Positions 55,208-64,000 of a stretch of 64,000 nucleotides of DNA are shown in pieces; the stretch's first letter is position 1, and the number at the start of each line of letters is the position of its first letter. Made by a program: the position numbers and the translations under genes. The notes beneath the pieces were generated by a model. That model did not search any database and was not told the DNA's origin. It saw only the letters and a program-made list of their open reading frames with translations. The stretch is from Liopterus haemorrhoidalis (Eukaryota > Arthropoda > Insecta > Coleoptera > Dytiscidae), in the NCBI GenBank assembly GCA_963971575.1, contig OZ020625.1:24020992-24084991 (forward strand), given 5' to 3'.

Positions 55208-55466
55208 TATAATATGGTATGGACTTTAACCCTCGTATCTAACTAAATTATGTGAAAATAATTATGTGCCGTTTTTGAATCTCGGACAGATAGATAGACA
55301 AAAGTTGTTTTTTTTTTGCGGATATTGTCTCAAAATCGTCTGAAACGGGTAGAAACCAAATATGAGTTCGAAAAATTAAAAAACAGAAAGTTTGTAATAC
55401 TTTCGCAACACGTAGATTTCAAGCGAGCATTACTTTACGAGATACATTACAGGATCGCTTCGCTAA
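55205..55466 (+). repeat. Direct repeat unit 2 (about 262 bp)
   Basis: AATATGGTATGGACTTTAAC to GGATCGCTTCGCTAATTCGG. It differs from unit 1 at scattered positions. Confidence 0.88.
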
Positions 55467-56115
55467 TTCGGACCCAGCTTAAGATTTTGTTCGTTGCACA
55501 GCACTGACCATCTGTTAACCTATATTCTCTCAGCGATAACCTTTATAATATAGCATACAAAGAGGGGCATCTTCCATTCATACGTTAATAATAAGTAAAC
55601 ATCTCTGAGGAGCGGGGACAGAGGAGAGGTGTGGGAGGACTTACATCACATAAAGTAAACATTGATCAGCCACTGGCAATGTTTACATTCTAATAATGTA
55701 CGTGTAATGTACCTACATGATGTAACCGGTCAGAGCAGTAGTTAGGAGAACTTGGCAGAACTTGTGCGAATGTCAGTAAGATCTATTTGTTACTTGATAT
55801 TGCTCTGATTAAAGAAATTATAAGTAAATTAAGACGCTGATAAGGAAAAATGTATATTAAATTAATTGCGAATTGCCAACGAAGTGGCCGATCTCGCTAG
55901 CTCAAGTATCCCCGTTGGTGATATTATTCGGGTGAATAATATGTTCACATCACTCCCATTTTCACAGTCATTCACCCCTCATACAGGTATAGGAGTTCGC
56001 CCCCTGCCATCGGCAATTAGCCTCGTTGCAGAAATAGACCGATATAAAATAAATAAAATAAAGAAATAGCGAATTTAACTACTCATATTTAATAGAAGGT
56101 AATACTAAACAATAG
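55467..56115. other. Unassigned
   Basis: Mixed composition with no recognised repeat. A 67-codon frame at 55866 has no known domain. Confidence 0.4.
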
Positions 56116-56117
56116 TA

Positions 56118-56721
56118 CAGTGGAACCCCGCCATTCGTCCGCCTCTCTACTCGTACAACTCGATATTCGTCCAACTTATTCAAGTAAAATTCAACTCGTT
56201 ATTCGTACGCTTGCCCGCTATTCGGACAGCGTGCGGTCGGCGCCACGCGACAATGTTATTGACCATTTTAGAAAAATTCTGAAAATTCGTCAAAGGCAGA
56301 CAACATTGGACAGGTTTTTAGAAAAAGAATCCCAGGATTCTTCTAGTGCAAAAAGACTGAAAAAAGAAAGAACACTAGAAAGAGAGAAAACACCTGAAGG
56401 GATGTTACCTGATGTTTTTATGGAAAGTGACTCCAATTCCAAACAGTAACATCAACATCCCTCTTCCTCCTCTCCATATTCTACTTACGCCATCAGCTCA
56501 TCTAAATACAAAAGTGCAGTTAAATTTTTATTTATGTATTTCATGTAGAGTCCTGTATATTTATTGTTTTTATAGGTTTAAATAAACGATCATCTATGGA
56601 TCTAGAACTGATTAATCCAATTACATTATATCTTATGTGAAAAAATGATTCGTCATTCGTACAAATCGCCATTCGAACTACCTTCTGGAACGAATTGTGT
56701 ACGAATGGCGGGGTTCCACTG
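56118..56721 (+). mobile_element. Tigger (pogo-type) non-autonomous element
   Basis: CAGTGGAACCCCGCCATTCG and its inverse are flanked by TA (56116-56117 and 56722-56723). TATTCGTCCAACTT- and CATTCGTAC-type repeats lie inside both ends. It retains the last part of a Tigger transposase gene. Confidence 0.9.
56249..56449 (+). pseudogene. Tigger transposase C-terminus
   Basis: DHFRKILKIRQRQTTLDRFL, then a lysine- and serine-rich linker and LPDVFMESDSNSKQ before TAA. FRxxLxxRQxQTTLDxFL followed by LPDVFMEGDSPSKQ-type endings is characteristic of Tigger transposases. The HTH, CENP-B and DDE regions are missing. Confidence 0.75.
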
Positions 56722-56803
56722 TATTGGGTTGTTACATAAGTCCGTTCGTTTTTTTTTTCAACTTTATTCAATAAAATATACATTCTAAAAAAAACTTTTA
56801 CTA

Positions 56804-57028
56804 TCAAATGTACTGTCCATTATTTTTTATCACTTTGCACAAACGCTCAGGCAATTTCCTAATGCCATCTCTCCAGAAGGTTATGTCTTTGCTCTCGAAA
56901 AATCTGTAGAGGTGAATTTTGATATCGTCCAAAGATGCGACATTTTTTCCGTTAAGGGAATTTTGTAGAGAGCGGAACAAATGGTAGCCGGAGCATATGG
57001 TCCAGACATCGTACCATCCGACTACCAT
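56804..57028 (-). pseudogene. Mariner transposase C-terminus, left arm
   Basis: LQNSLNGKNVASLDDIKIHL, then YRFFESKDITFWRDGIRKLP and ERLCKVIKNNGQYI: the segment after the third catalytic residue of a DD34D mariner transposase. Confidence 0.7.
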
Positions 57029-57205
57029 TTGTTCTGCTTTCTACAAAATTCCCTTAACGGAAAAAATGTCGCATCTTTGGACGATATCAAAATTCACCTC
57101 TACAGATTTTTCGAGAGCAAAGATGGAACCCTCTGGAGAGATGGCATTATGAAATTGCCTGAGCGTTTGTCCATTGTGATAGAAAATAATGGACAGTACA
57201 TTTGA
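56981..57205 (+). pseudogene. Mariner transposase C-terminus, right arm
   Basis: YGPDIVPSDYHLFCFLQNSL includes the third catalytic acid block (SDY), then NGKNVASLDDIKIHLYRFFE and ERLSIVIENNGQYI. It is the inverse partner of the left arm and reaches slightly farther toward the N-terminus. Confidence 0.75.
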
Positions 57206-57306
57206 TAATAAAAGTTTTTTTTAGAATGTATATTTTATTGAATAAAAGGTGAAAAAAAAAAAACGAACCGATTTATATAAAGTATTTTTTTGTGCAATAA
57301 AATTAA

Positions 57307-57487
57307 AATGTGGCCGGAAGACGTTGTACGAGCTGCGCCATTATATGAAGATGGCCGCAGTATTGGAATATCGCTGGTCTTTTGGATGTAGCTAAAAACT
57401 CTATTAATTACGCTATAAAGCGTCATCAGCGAACTGATTTCTACATAAAAAAACCTGGTTCAAATCATCCACGAGCTACAGCGCTCT
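57307..57487 (+). pseudogene. Tc1-type transposase HTH fragment
   Basis: MWPEDVVRAAPLYEDGRSIG, a shift, LDVAKNSINYAIKRHQRTD, another shift, and KKPGSNHPRAT: an N-terminal HTH followed by the GRPRxT-like linker of Tc1 transposases. Two frameshifts and no catalytic domain. Confidence 0.55.
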
Positions 57488-57491
57488 AAAC

Positions 57492-57580
57492 CAGCGTTAC
57501 CCAACCTTTTTTCATGGCGGACCGGCAAGCGACCTAGAAAAAATTTGCGGTCGGCAAGTTTGGAAAGTAATGTGTACCGC
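57492..57580 (-). mobile_element. Right-end fragment of the hAT family seen at 3853
   Basis: CAGCGTTACCCAACC and GGCGGACCGGCAAGCGACCT match the right end of 3853-5426 in reverse. The match ends near 57580. Confidence 0.7.
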
Positions 57581-57584
57581 AAAA

Positions 57585-57690
57585 TTAATACAAGTGATGA
57601 GCAAAAAAAAAGGTCTTCACCTCCAAAATGTAAGTGATGAGCAAAAAAAAGGTCTTCACCTCTAAAATGTAAGTGATGAGAGCAAAAAAA
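57585..57690. repeat. Minisatellite, third locus
   Basis: About three units of AAGTGATGAGCAAAAAAAAA and GGTCTTCACCTCCAAAATGT, clearly related to the units in the hAT MITEs at 19257 and 41256. Here no TIRs surround it. Confidence 0.75.
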
Positions 57691-58610
57691 AATTGATGTG
57701 AAGTGTGAATATTCACACATTTCAGGGTTTCGCAGGTATATAATAAGTGAAGGCGGTATGCTGAGTGTGTAGGACAAATTTTACTTTATAGTAATCACGG
57801 CAAAATGAACGATATTTTTTAAATAATTTATTGTCTGTTAATCATATAATAAGACTGGTTATTAAATTTACGCTCTTAAAAATTAAATACAACATTTGTC
57901 AAAATATAACTAGAATTTTGACAAAATAATTTCAACATAATAAAAATGCAAAAAAAAAAAACAAAAAATAAAACTCACGCCGTCCGTACTCGAACTCGAA
58001 ACCCTTCGTTTTCCAGAGAATTTTAGCTTCCGACACCACCGCTCTAACCCGTTGCGCCATCGGACGCTTTGCATATGAGTGTGTTACATTGGTATAACTT
58101 TTGTACTTTGTGAACCAAAAACCACAAAAAATGCGTTATTTTCCGAAAACATAATCTGATCAAAAATTCCTGTTGTACTATTTCGGTTCACACCAATATA
58201 CATTACTTGGAATTTTTTTAGATTTTTAGTTTAAACCATCTGGGCTACAGGGTGTAGGACAAATTTTTTTTTGCGCAATTTTGGCAAAAATCGCATCAAA
58301 ATAATTTATTTTGCAAAAATAAAAATTTGATCGTTAATCCACGTACTAAGGGCTTTCATTTGATACCATACTCAGAATTTTAAAAAAATATTTTTGTTTT
58401 CGATGAGCACATATTTGTTTATATTTTTAGGGGAATATGTTTTTTAGATGTTTTAGTATTTTTCCTATGTGCGGGTCAAAGAGTTGTATAAGCATGCCAA
58501 ATTTCAACTCTCTAGGTTTAGCCGTTTGGCTACAATTTTTACCGAACAGACAGACAGACGACAAAATGACGGTATAATGGTTTTTTGGTCATACCTATAA
58601 AACCCTAAAA
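57691..58610 (-). mobile_element. Helentron-type (HINE-like) repeat, family B copy 6
   Basis: Near full-length: AATTGATGTGAAGTGTGAAT with hairpin, subterminal repeat, tRNA-like module, conserved middle, a short (GTCT)n-type tract and ATACCTATAAAACCCTAAAA. Confidence 0.7.
57978..58072 (-). ncRNA. tRNA-like module in family B copy 6
   Basis: On the minus strand TGGCGCAACGGGTTAGAGCG (A box at 58049-58059) and GAGTTCGAGTAC (B-box-like, 57986-57997), with a T-run beyond. Six bases CGTCCG just before the A box pair with CGGACG just after the B box, like an acceptor stem. The A-to-B distance is about 64, longer than in class I tRNAs, so either an insert or a long variable arm is present. Confidence 0.45.
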
Positions 58611-58980
58611 AAGAGAGCAGAGTCATCTACCGACTAGTGTTTCAACAATACAATTAAGTAATTTCTTGCAAATTAAATAAAGTTATCGATTAAGAATAAA
58701 TTAATCGATGAAAAATGAATTAATCGATTAATTATTTAATTATTAATGAACTTGTAACACATGAGCAGATATATAACTTCAACACTCGAAATAAAGGCAA
58801 AATCTATCTAACCTATATAAATCTCCAAAAATCAAGAAATAGTAATAATTATTATTCAGTTAAGTTCATAAATTTACTGCCTGATAATTTTAAATCTGAC
58901 TGTTTTAATACTTTTAAAAATAAAATAATTTTCTTTTACAGACAATCCATTTTATTCTATCAATGAATTCTTGTCTTCTA
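58611..58980. other. Unassigned
   Basis: AT-rich; several ATTAATCGAT repeats at 58690-58735. No other feature. Confidence 0.4.
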
Positions 58981-59299
58981 AATAGGGGATACGCATAAAA
59001 TTTATATTTCCTTAAAACTAAATTTTTTTGATATGTTAATGTTAGTTATGTCACCTAACAAAACAAAAATCACGTTTTAATTAATATTATAGCCAAATTA
59101 TTTAATTAAAATATTGTAAATTTGTAATAAGCCGACCACGGCGCGAAGGTTGCCGAGTAAATACGACTGAGTATGACGTCAAACGACTGGGGTTTGACGT
59201 CACAGATACAGTTACATCATAATCTTTACGTGTGTATATTGTATTGTTCGAGAGTTTTGTATTTGTTTTTAAACAATTTTTCACGCATTTATTATTAAA

Positions 59300-59365
59300 A
59301 TGGCAGATAAAGATTTTGTTAGGGCTCAGAGTGATAATTTACCCAACATTGATGCATTTATATGA
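59300..59365 (+). pseudogene. MADKDFVRAQ-type N-terminal fragment, copy 5
   Basis: MADKDFVRAQSDNLPNIDAF then I and a stop: a small change just before the deletion junction truncates it earlier than in copy 1. Confidence 0.5.
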
Positions 59366-59595
59366 AATAGAATATATGAAAAAACATATACAACATAAAG
59401 TTTACTTTTTTCTGAAATATCGGTTTTATTTCGGCTCATAGCTTCCATCCACAAATTTCGCCTTTTCTGTTGTTTTTCGCCATCAGGTAATGATATAAAT
59501 TGTTTTTTTGGATTTCTATTTGAACTATTTGTGCACATCGGTACTAAACAATATTTTCGACTATGTTTCGAAGTACTGGGGCCTGGATCTTCCAT
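59326..59595 (-). pseudogene. THAP N-terminal fragment, copy 5
   Basis: MEDPGPSTSKHSRKYCLVPM, CTNSSNRNPKKQFISLPDGE, NLWMEAMSRN and SEKSKLYV. Intact as far as the deletion junction. Confidence 0.7.
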
Positions 59596-59961
59596 ATTTT
59601 AATATAAATTTTAATTCGGTAAACTTGTATAAATTGTTTTTATAGAATTAAACTTTATTTTAATTAAAATCACTCTAACTTTACATAACCTATAAAAGTT
59701 ATACAAGCAAATAAGTTCACGACTGTGTAGGCTGCACGCTGTACACTGGGTAGGCTGTACGCAGTACACTGGGTAGGCTAGTAGTGTACTGCGTCACTGA
59801 GAAGGGGTATGACGTCACACGTCGTTTTCGCGCGCTACATACATTTATAATTTTTTTAAGCCTTCAAATTAAAAAAAATAAATGCAAAACTGTTTTTTAT
59901 GTTTATATGTAACAAGAGGAATATAATAAAAAAAAATAAATAAAAATCATGCCTATCCCCT

Positions 59962-60160
59962 ATTGTAACGCGCTTGCTAGCTAGCATATATCTCTCTGAA
60001 CTCTTGTTTTAATATTTAGTGCTATATTTATTTGTTTTTTCTTCTATTTTAAATTATTATTTTGTGCATATTATGTGTAATTACGACTGACTTTAAACAA
60101 TTTATGCATTGTAACATAGTTAATAAATTATATTATTATTATTATTATTATTAACCATTC
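59962..60160 (+). mobile_element. Possible LINE 3' tail with (ATT)n
   Basis: GACTGACTTTAAACAATTTA and TGCATTGTAACATAGTTAAT lead into an (ATT)n run (60131-60152), as at the 3' ends of other LINE fragments in this window. No coding part is attached. Confidence 0.35.
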
Positions 60161-60242
60161 GGTTAATTCTGTACCGCACCGTCTGCGCGCTACTTTGTGA
60201 ATTGCCTTTGCAGTTTTCAAGCCTTTATTTTTTTCTGTTCAG

Positions 60243-60431
60243 GACGAATCCAGCTCTGTTCCAGATAGTTGGTATAGTGTGGACGTGAATGTTTATTTAT
60301 ATGTGACAGAAGGTGGATTGTGGAAATTCTTGAGTTCCTCCAATGTGCATTCCATGGAGCGAAGGATGTACGATATGCAGCGTGTAGTGAGTGCTCTATG
60401 GAACTCGCACGCACAACTTATTTTAGAATGA
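60243..60431 (+). CDS. Possible host-gene exon, unknown product
   Basis: After TTTATTTTTTTCTGTTCAG, a strong polypyrimidine tract and acceptor, 62 codons are open to TGA at 60429. Their protein is not low complexity: DESSSVPDSWYSVDVNVYLY, then VTEGGLWKFLSSSNVHSMER and RMYDMQRVVSALWNSHAQLI. It contains four tryptophans or more, balanced charge and no TE motif. I do not recognise the family. The upstream exons are not visible in the window, and no polyadenylation signal is clear. It may also be a fragment of an unknown TE or a chance open frame. Confidence 0.35.
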   Translation, partial: DESSSVPDSWYSVDVNVYLYVTEGGLWKFLSSSNVHSMERRMYDMQRVVSALWNSHAQLILE

Positions 60432-60732
60432 GAGATATGAGAGGGAATCTCAAGTATTTGACGATTGAAGAATGTGTGCTGTACGATATATCAACATTTA
60501 GTTTCAGTGCCGGCTTTAGAATCGAGGAAAAATACTATAACAGTGTCGTACGCAGGGGCGGGGATTAGAGGGATAACCCCCAGAAAATTCGAAAAGTACT
60601 AAAATACTGCACATCAAAACTGCGCGTTTTCCAATATTTACAGGGTGGGCCATGGGAACCTGACGATTTTTGAATGAACATTACACAATGATTTCTCAAG
60701 ACAACATGTTGGAATATGGGGTTATTGGAGAT
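60432..60732. other. Unassigned; Tc1-type end at about 60640
   Basis: TTTACAGGGTGGGCCATGGG AACC resembles the terminus of a Tc1/mariner-type element (CAGGGTGGGCCA). No second end is seen before the copia LTR. Confidence 0.35.
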
Positions 60733-60997
60733 TGTTAAATAAAACACATACATAGGCTTTAAACATCTTTATTCAATCATAGCCAGAATAGAACTGTTTC
60801 AGCATAAGTATTTTTATATTATCTGAAAGCTTACGTCATGATGTGACCGCTTTATATTGCAGCCTCAGCCTAATTATGTTCGAATATTATCTTTGTATAT
60901 TAGAACAATAAGTTGTTCTATATTTTTGGTTTTGCTGACTTAACTTTAATTACTTGAAACCTTAATCTTTATTAGTTGCAAGAATGAAATCTCAACA
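60733..60997 (-). repeat. 3' LTR of a copia element
   Basis: On the minus strand it begins TGTTGAGATTTCATTC, preceded by a purine tract TGAGTGGGAG, and ends TTTATTTAACA. AATAAAG within it is a plausible polyadenylation signal. The 5' LTR lies beyond the window. Confidence 0.7.
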
Positions 60998-61570
60998 CTC
61001 CCACTCAAAACAAAAATAAAATTTAATTTTAAATGCATATTTTCAAAAATAATATATATTATTATATTTATATTATTGAAATGGTTTTTCAGACCTAGAT
61101 CTTTACGGAATTTCTCAAATTTTTCTCTCGGTAACCCTTTAGTAAAGATGTCAGCTAGTAAATTATCTGTAGAGGCATATTCTAGCTTAATTAATTTCTT
61201 TTTAATTAACTCTCTACTAAAAAGGTATTTAATATCGATATGTTTGGTTCTTTTATGATCTGAAAGATTATTTGCTATGCTAATGCAACCTGTGTTGTCC
61301 TCATAAATAGCAATGGGGTTTAGTATTTCTATATTAATACTATTCAATAGTGATTTTAACCAAATAGCTTCTTTTACACCTTCAAAAAGAGCCATAAATT
61401 CAGCCTCAGATGAAGATGCTGCCACCGTGTTTTGTCGTTTAGCTTTTCACGACGTACAACACGATTCAAACACTTTAAATATGTACCCTGATGTACTTTT
61501 TCTGTTGTCTTCATTATTACCCCAATCCGAATAAACATAGCCAATGATTTTATTTGTATATTTATCATTT
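60998..61570 (-). pseudogene. Copia RNase H domain
   Basis: IIGYVYSDWGNNEDNRKSTS, where family YxDSDWAxxxxxRKSTSG is expected, then a shift and VAASSSEAEFMALFEGVKEA, IWLKSLL, IYEDNTGCISIANN and KHIDIKYLFSREL. These are the hallmark blocks of copia RNase H. The last 120 codons are open; upstream a shift near 61440 breaks the frame. Confidence 0.88.
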
Positions 61571-61599
61571 TTAATGTTAATTTTAAATAAAGGGAACCT

Positions 61600-62451
61600 T
61601 TAACATATCTTAAAACTCGTGTTAAACATTTTCAAAGTTCTGCATTAATATTATTATTTCTTTTATTTATTATTATAATTTTTTCCTTTTAATATGATAT
61701 CTACTTAGTAGATTTATTGCTAAACATAGATCAGGACGATCAATGAGATTTATGAAAGGTGATTTGCAGTCTATATCTAAAGCTAGATTTTTATAATCTA
61801 TTTTTCTAGGAAGTGGAGTATCATTGACTTGCATTCTGCCATATTAATTTTTTGTAAAATTAGTTGATCTTTGTTTAGAATTATTCTTATACCTCAGAAG
61901 GATTTTATTTCATTCAAATCTACCATTTGAAAACATTGTTTCAAATACATTTTAAAATTATTCATAGTTGTTTGTTTTCTTTTTTTTTTTATTTTTTTTT
62001 TTTTTTTTTACTCTTAATAAACATCAACATATAATACTATATTTTTGTATACATCACCGTTATCTAAGAAATATAAACAATGATCAACATTTGAATTTTT
62101 TTAAACTTTTATTTTTTATTATTTGGTCGAAACGTTCGTACCATCATCGGGAAGACTGTTTCAACCCATACAATGATTTATGCAATAAACATACTTGGTT
62201 TCTTTCTGAACTGACGTTTTCAGGAATCACCATATAAACAGTTTCTTTTAAAGTGCCATTAAAAAATGCAGTTCTTACATCCATAATGAATGAATTAATA
62301 AATCATATTGAACTGCAAAAGCTAGAATTAATCTTAATGTCAACTATCTAGTAAATGGCGCAAAAATATCTGGATAGTCTATTAAATATTTTTGACTATC
62401 ACCTTTTGCGACCAATCTGGCTTTATATTTTGATGAATTCCCATTTACGTC

Positions 62452-62526
<75 letters not shown>

Positions 62527-62560
62527 TTATTTTTTTTTTTTAATATATACCCATTTGCAA
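61600..62560 (-). pseudogene. Copia reverse transcriptase, heavily broken
   Basis: KARLVAKGDSQK and DIFAPFTR (62350-62440), then frame-shifted equivalents of MDVRTAFFNGTLKETVYM (about 62250-62290), VCLLHKSLYGLKQSSR (62150-62200) and IVLYVDV (about 62030). The catalytic YVDD reads YVDV. A poly-T stretch (61980-62010) and (TA)n (62453-62522) lie within or beside it. Confidence 0.75.
62453..62522. repeat. (TA)n microsatellite
   Basis: About 35 uninterrupted TA units inside the copia RT region, followed by a T-run. The SSR postdates or accompanied loss of function. Confidence 0.95.
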
Positions 62561-62570
62561 CCTTCTATGT

Positions 62571-62801
62571 TTACATTGGGGGTTTTATAGCTAAACTCCA
62601 AGTTTTGTTTAAATTTAAGGAATTTAATTCTCCTTTTATTGCCTGCTCCCACTGAATTCGATTGTCTCTAATATATATTTCATTATATGTTTGTGGTATT
62701 TTATCTAGAGAATATTGAGCATTCATTATTAAATTATATTTGCTCATTTGCTCAATCATTTTCAGTGTAATTGGGTCTTGGACGATTTTTATTTCTGTCA
62801 C
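62571..62801 (-). pseudogene. Copia integrase-RT linker
   Basis: EIYIRDNRIQWEQAIKGELN, then SLNLNKTWSLAIKP. WxxAIxxELxSLxxNxTWxL is the conserved start of the copia RT region. Open for 76 codons. Confidence 0.75.
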
Positions 62802-62899
62802 TACATCTGAATTCTAAATTATCTTGATTTTAAATATCAAGTTTTTACTTTTGTGTTCAGTTGTTTCTACATTATCTGATTTTGTATCAGGTCCTGATT

Positions 62900-63770
62900 T
62901 TATATCAGGTTCTGATTTTTTATCAGTTTAGTAGTAGAATTATATTCAGACATATTATTTTCCTCATTTATTTTTGGTCGAGACGTCAGAAAATTGATTT
63001 CATTTAGTATAACGTCTCGAGCAACAATAAATTTTGCAGCTTGCACATCCCATAATTTATATCCATTTGGTTCATAACCAATTAATATGCTTTTATTTGA
63101 TTTTAATTCAAATTTGTAACTTTTTATTTTATTATGTACATATACAGTTGAACCAAAAAATTTTAAGATATTGTAAATTGGGTTTGCGCCTATGCCACAA
63201 TTCATATGGTGTTTTCTTATTAGCGAGAGCATTTGTAAGGGTGCGATTTATTAAATAAGTTGCTGTTAACACAGCTTCGCCCCAGAAAGATTTGTTTAAT
63301 TTTGAACCGTATATTTGTGTACGAGCTTTCTCTGTTATTGTTCGGTTCATACGCTCTGCTACACCATTTTGTTGTGGTGTATGAGGTACTGTTAAATGAT
63401 ATGTTATGCCTTTTTCTGAACTTTTTTTTTTTTTGTTTTTTTTTTAGTTTTTGAATTCATACGACAGATATTCTCGCCCATTGTCCCAATATAAATTTAT
63501 TATATTTAAATTAAAATGAGCAGAGGCTTTAGCTTCAAAGTCTTGGAATTTTTCATTACCTCCCATTTAAAAGTGATTAAATATGTTGCAGTGTAATGAC
63601 TAAAATGATCAATGAAGGTCAAAAAATAATATTTGTTATCTACTGTGGTTGGCGTGATTGGTCCACAGAGATTTGTATGTACTATAAATAATGGTCTATT
63701 ATCAAGTTTTCTTGACTTTATTAAAGGGGAGTCTTGCTTGTTTTCCTTATATACAAGCTTCACATACTCA
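62900..63770 (-). pseudogene. Copia integrase
   Basis: LFIVHTNLCGPITPTTVDNK with YYFLTFIDHFSHY (first catalytic aspartate region, about 63610-63690), RTITEKARTQIYGSKLNKSF and WGEAVLTATYLINRTLTNAL (63190-63340), then FGSTVYVHNKIKSYKFELKS and SILIGYEPNGYKLWD (62990-63150). A T-run near 63421-63446 breaks the middle. The second aspartate block lies in the damaged stretch. Confidence 0.85.
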
Positions 63771-64000
63771 TTTGTTGGAGTAATATTTTTTTATTAAATT
63801 TATGTCATTCATTAAATTGTTTGTTTTTATTTTTTTTACAAACTTATCTTTACTTACTAATATGACCAAGTCGGTCATGCCATCATTTATAATTAACATT
63901 GACATTATTACTCAAATGAGCCATACATTTTTTTTTTTTTTTTTTTTTAATTTTAAAACTGACTCCAATTAAATTATTTAAGAGCTTACCTTTGACGACA
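63771..64000 (-). pseudogene. Copia gag-pre-integrase region
   Basis: On the minus strand WHDRLGHISK (about 63860-63890) fits the WHxRLGHxS motif before the copia integrase; MAHLSNNVNVNYK lies just upstream and NEYVKLVYKENKQDSPL just downstream. Stops and a T-run at 63931-63948 interrupt it. Confidence 0.6.

Larger units (their letters stand above)
56724..57268. repeat. Large palindrome of a mariner 3' end
   Basis: Arms 56744-56987 and 57022-57268 (about 245 bp each) are inverse copies of the same mariner 3' end around a 34-bp spacer. The left outer edge TTGGGTTGTTACATAAGTCC is a mariner-type terminus directly against the TA of the Tigger element. A transcript would fold into one long hairpin. 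Confidence 0.88.
58984..59961 (+). mobile_element. ISL2EU-like non-autonomous element, copy 5
   Basis: AGGGGATACGCAT to ATGCCTATCCCCT between AAT and ATT, 978 bp, the same internal deletion as copies 1 and 3. Confidence 0.85.
60998..64000 (-). mobile_element. Ty1/copia-type element, degraded, running off the window
   Basis: Read from right to left the domains appear in copia order: gag-pre-integrase, integrase, RT linker, RT and RNase H, then the 3' LTR. Every domain has stops or shifts, and homopolymer and (TA)n tracts interrupt it. The 5' part is outside the window. Confidence 0.88.

Noticed and set aside
57978..58072. A functional tRNA gene in family B copy 6
   Set aside because: The 6-bp outer pairing and A box are suggestive, but the T stem does not form and the A-to-B spacing is too long for a standard tRNA.
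62355..62543. Plus-strand frame ending in repeated Tyr-Ile
   Set aside because: It is antisense to the copia RT and reads through a (TA)n tract.

Overview
This 64 kb window looks like AT-rich nuclear DNA from an arthropod, most likely an insect (a hemipteran is possible but cannot be shown). There are no operons, ribosome binding sites or dense genes. Almost everything that can be named is a transposable element (TE), nearly always broken, in many cases nested, and often still carrying recognisable target-site duplications (TSDs). One 200-N assembly gap (43062-43261) marks it as a draft scaffold. No complete host gene was found; one 62-codon open stretch after a good splice acceptor (60243-60431) is the only host-exon candidate.

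Layout. 0-10 kb: a candidate inverted-repeat element, a PIF/Harbinger element with a MADF-domain remnant, a hAT element split by an ISL2EU-like element, a second ISL2EU-like copy, and a Helentron-type repeat holding two nested MITEs. 9-20 kb: a long-TIR Tc1/mariner derivative, DD34D mariners of at least three lineages, Helentron-type repeats, a 567-bp perfect (AC)n tract, and a hAT element with a transposase dimerisation-domain remnant. 20-29 kb: small hAT and piggyBac elements, then a three-deep nested stack. 29-39 kb: a non-LTR retrotransposon with YADD reverse transcriptase, a mauritiana-type mariner, a tRNA-like-bearing repeat split by a Tc1/mariner MITE, a short LTR element (TRIM) and a 1.9-kb Sailor-type (DD81E) element with long TIRs. 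39-46 kb: ISL2EU-like copy 3 with a nested hAT, minisatellite-bearing hAT, LINE and Penelope-like fragments, a HARBI1-type remnant, and a 350-bp foldback. 46-60 kb: further Helentron-type repeats, hAT elements, a mariner split by ISL2EU-like copy 4, a tandem duplication, a Tigger element, a large mariner palindrome, and ISL2EU-like copy 5. 60.7-64 kb: a degraded Ty1/copia element on the minus strand, running off the window.

The elements do not form one pathway; they are a record of serial insertion. Several insertions can be dated relative to one another because an uninterrupted relative of the target lies elsewhere in the window. The least ordinary signal is a Helentron-type family (called B here; six copies). 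At one fixed internal position each copy carries a degenerate tRNA-like module (A-box-like motif, B-box-like motif in most copies, downstream T-run), and the modules differ between subgroups of copies. Family names A, B, B', C and E are local labels for this window.
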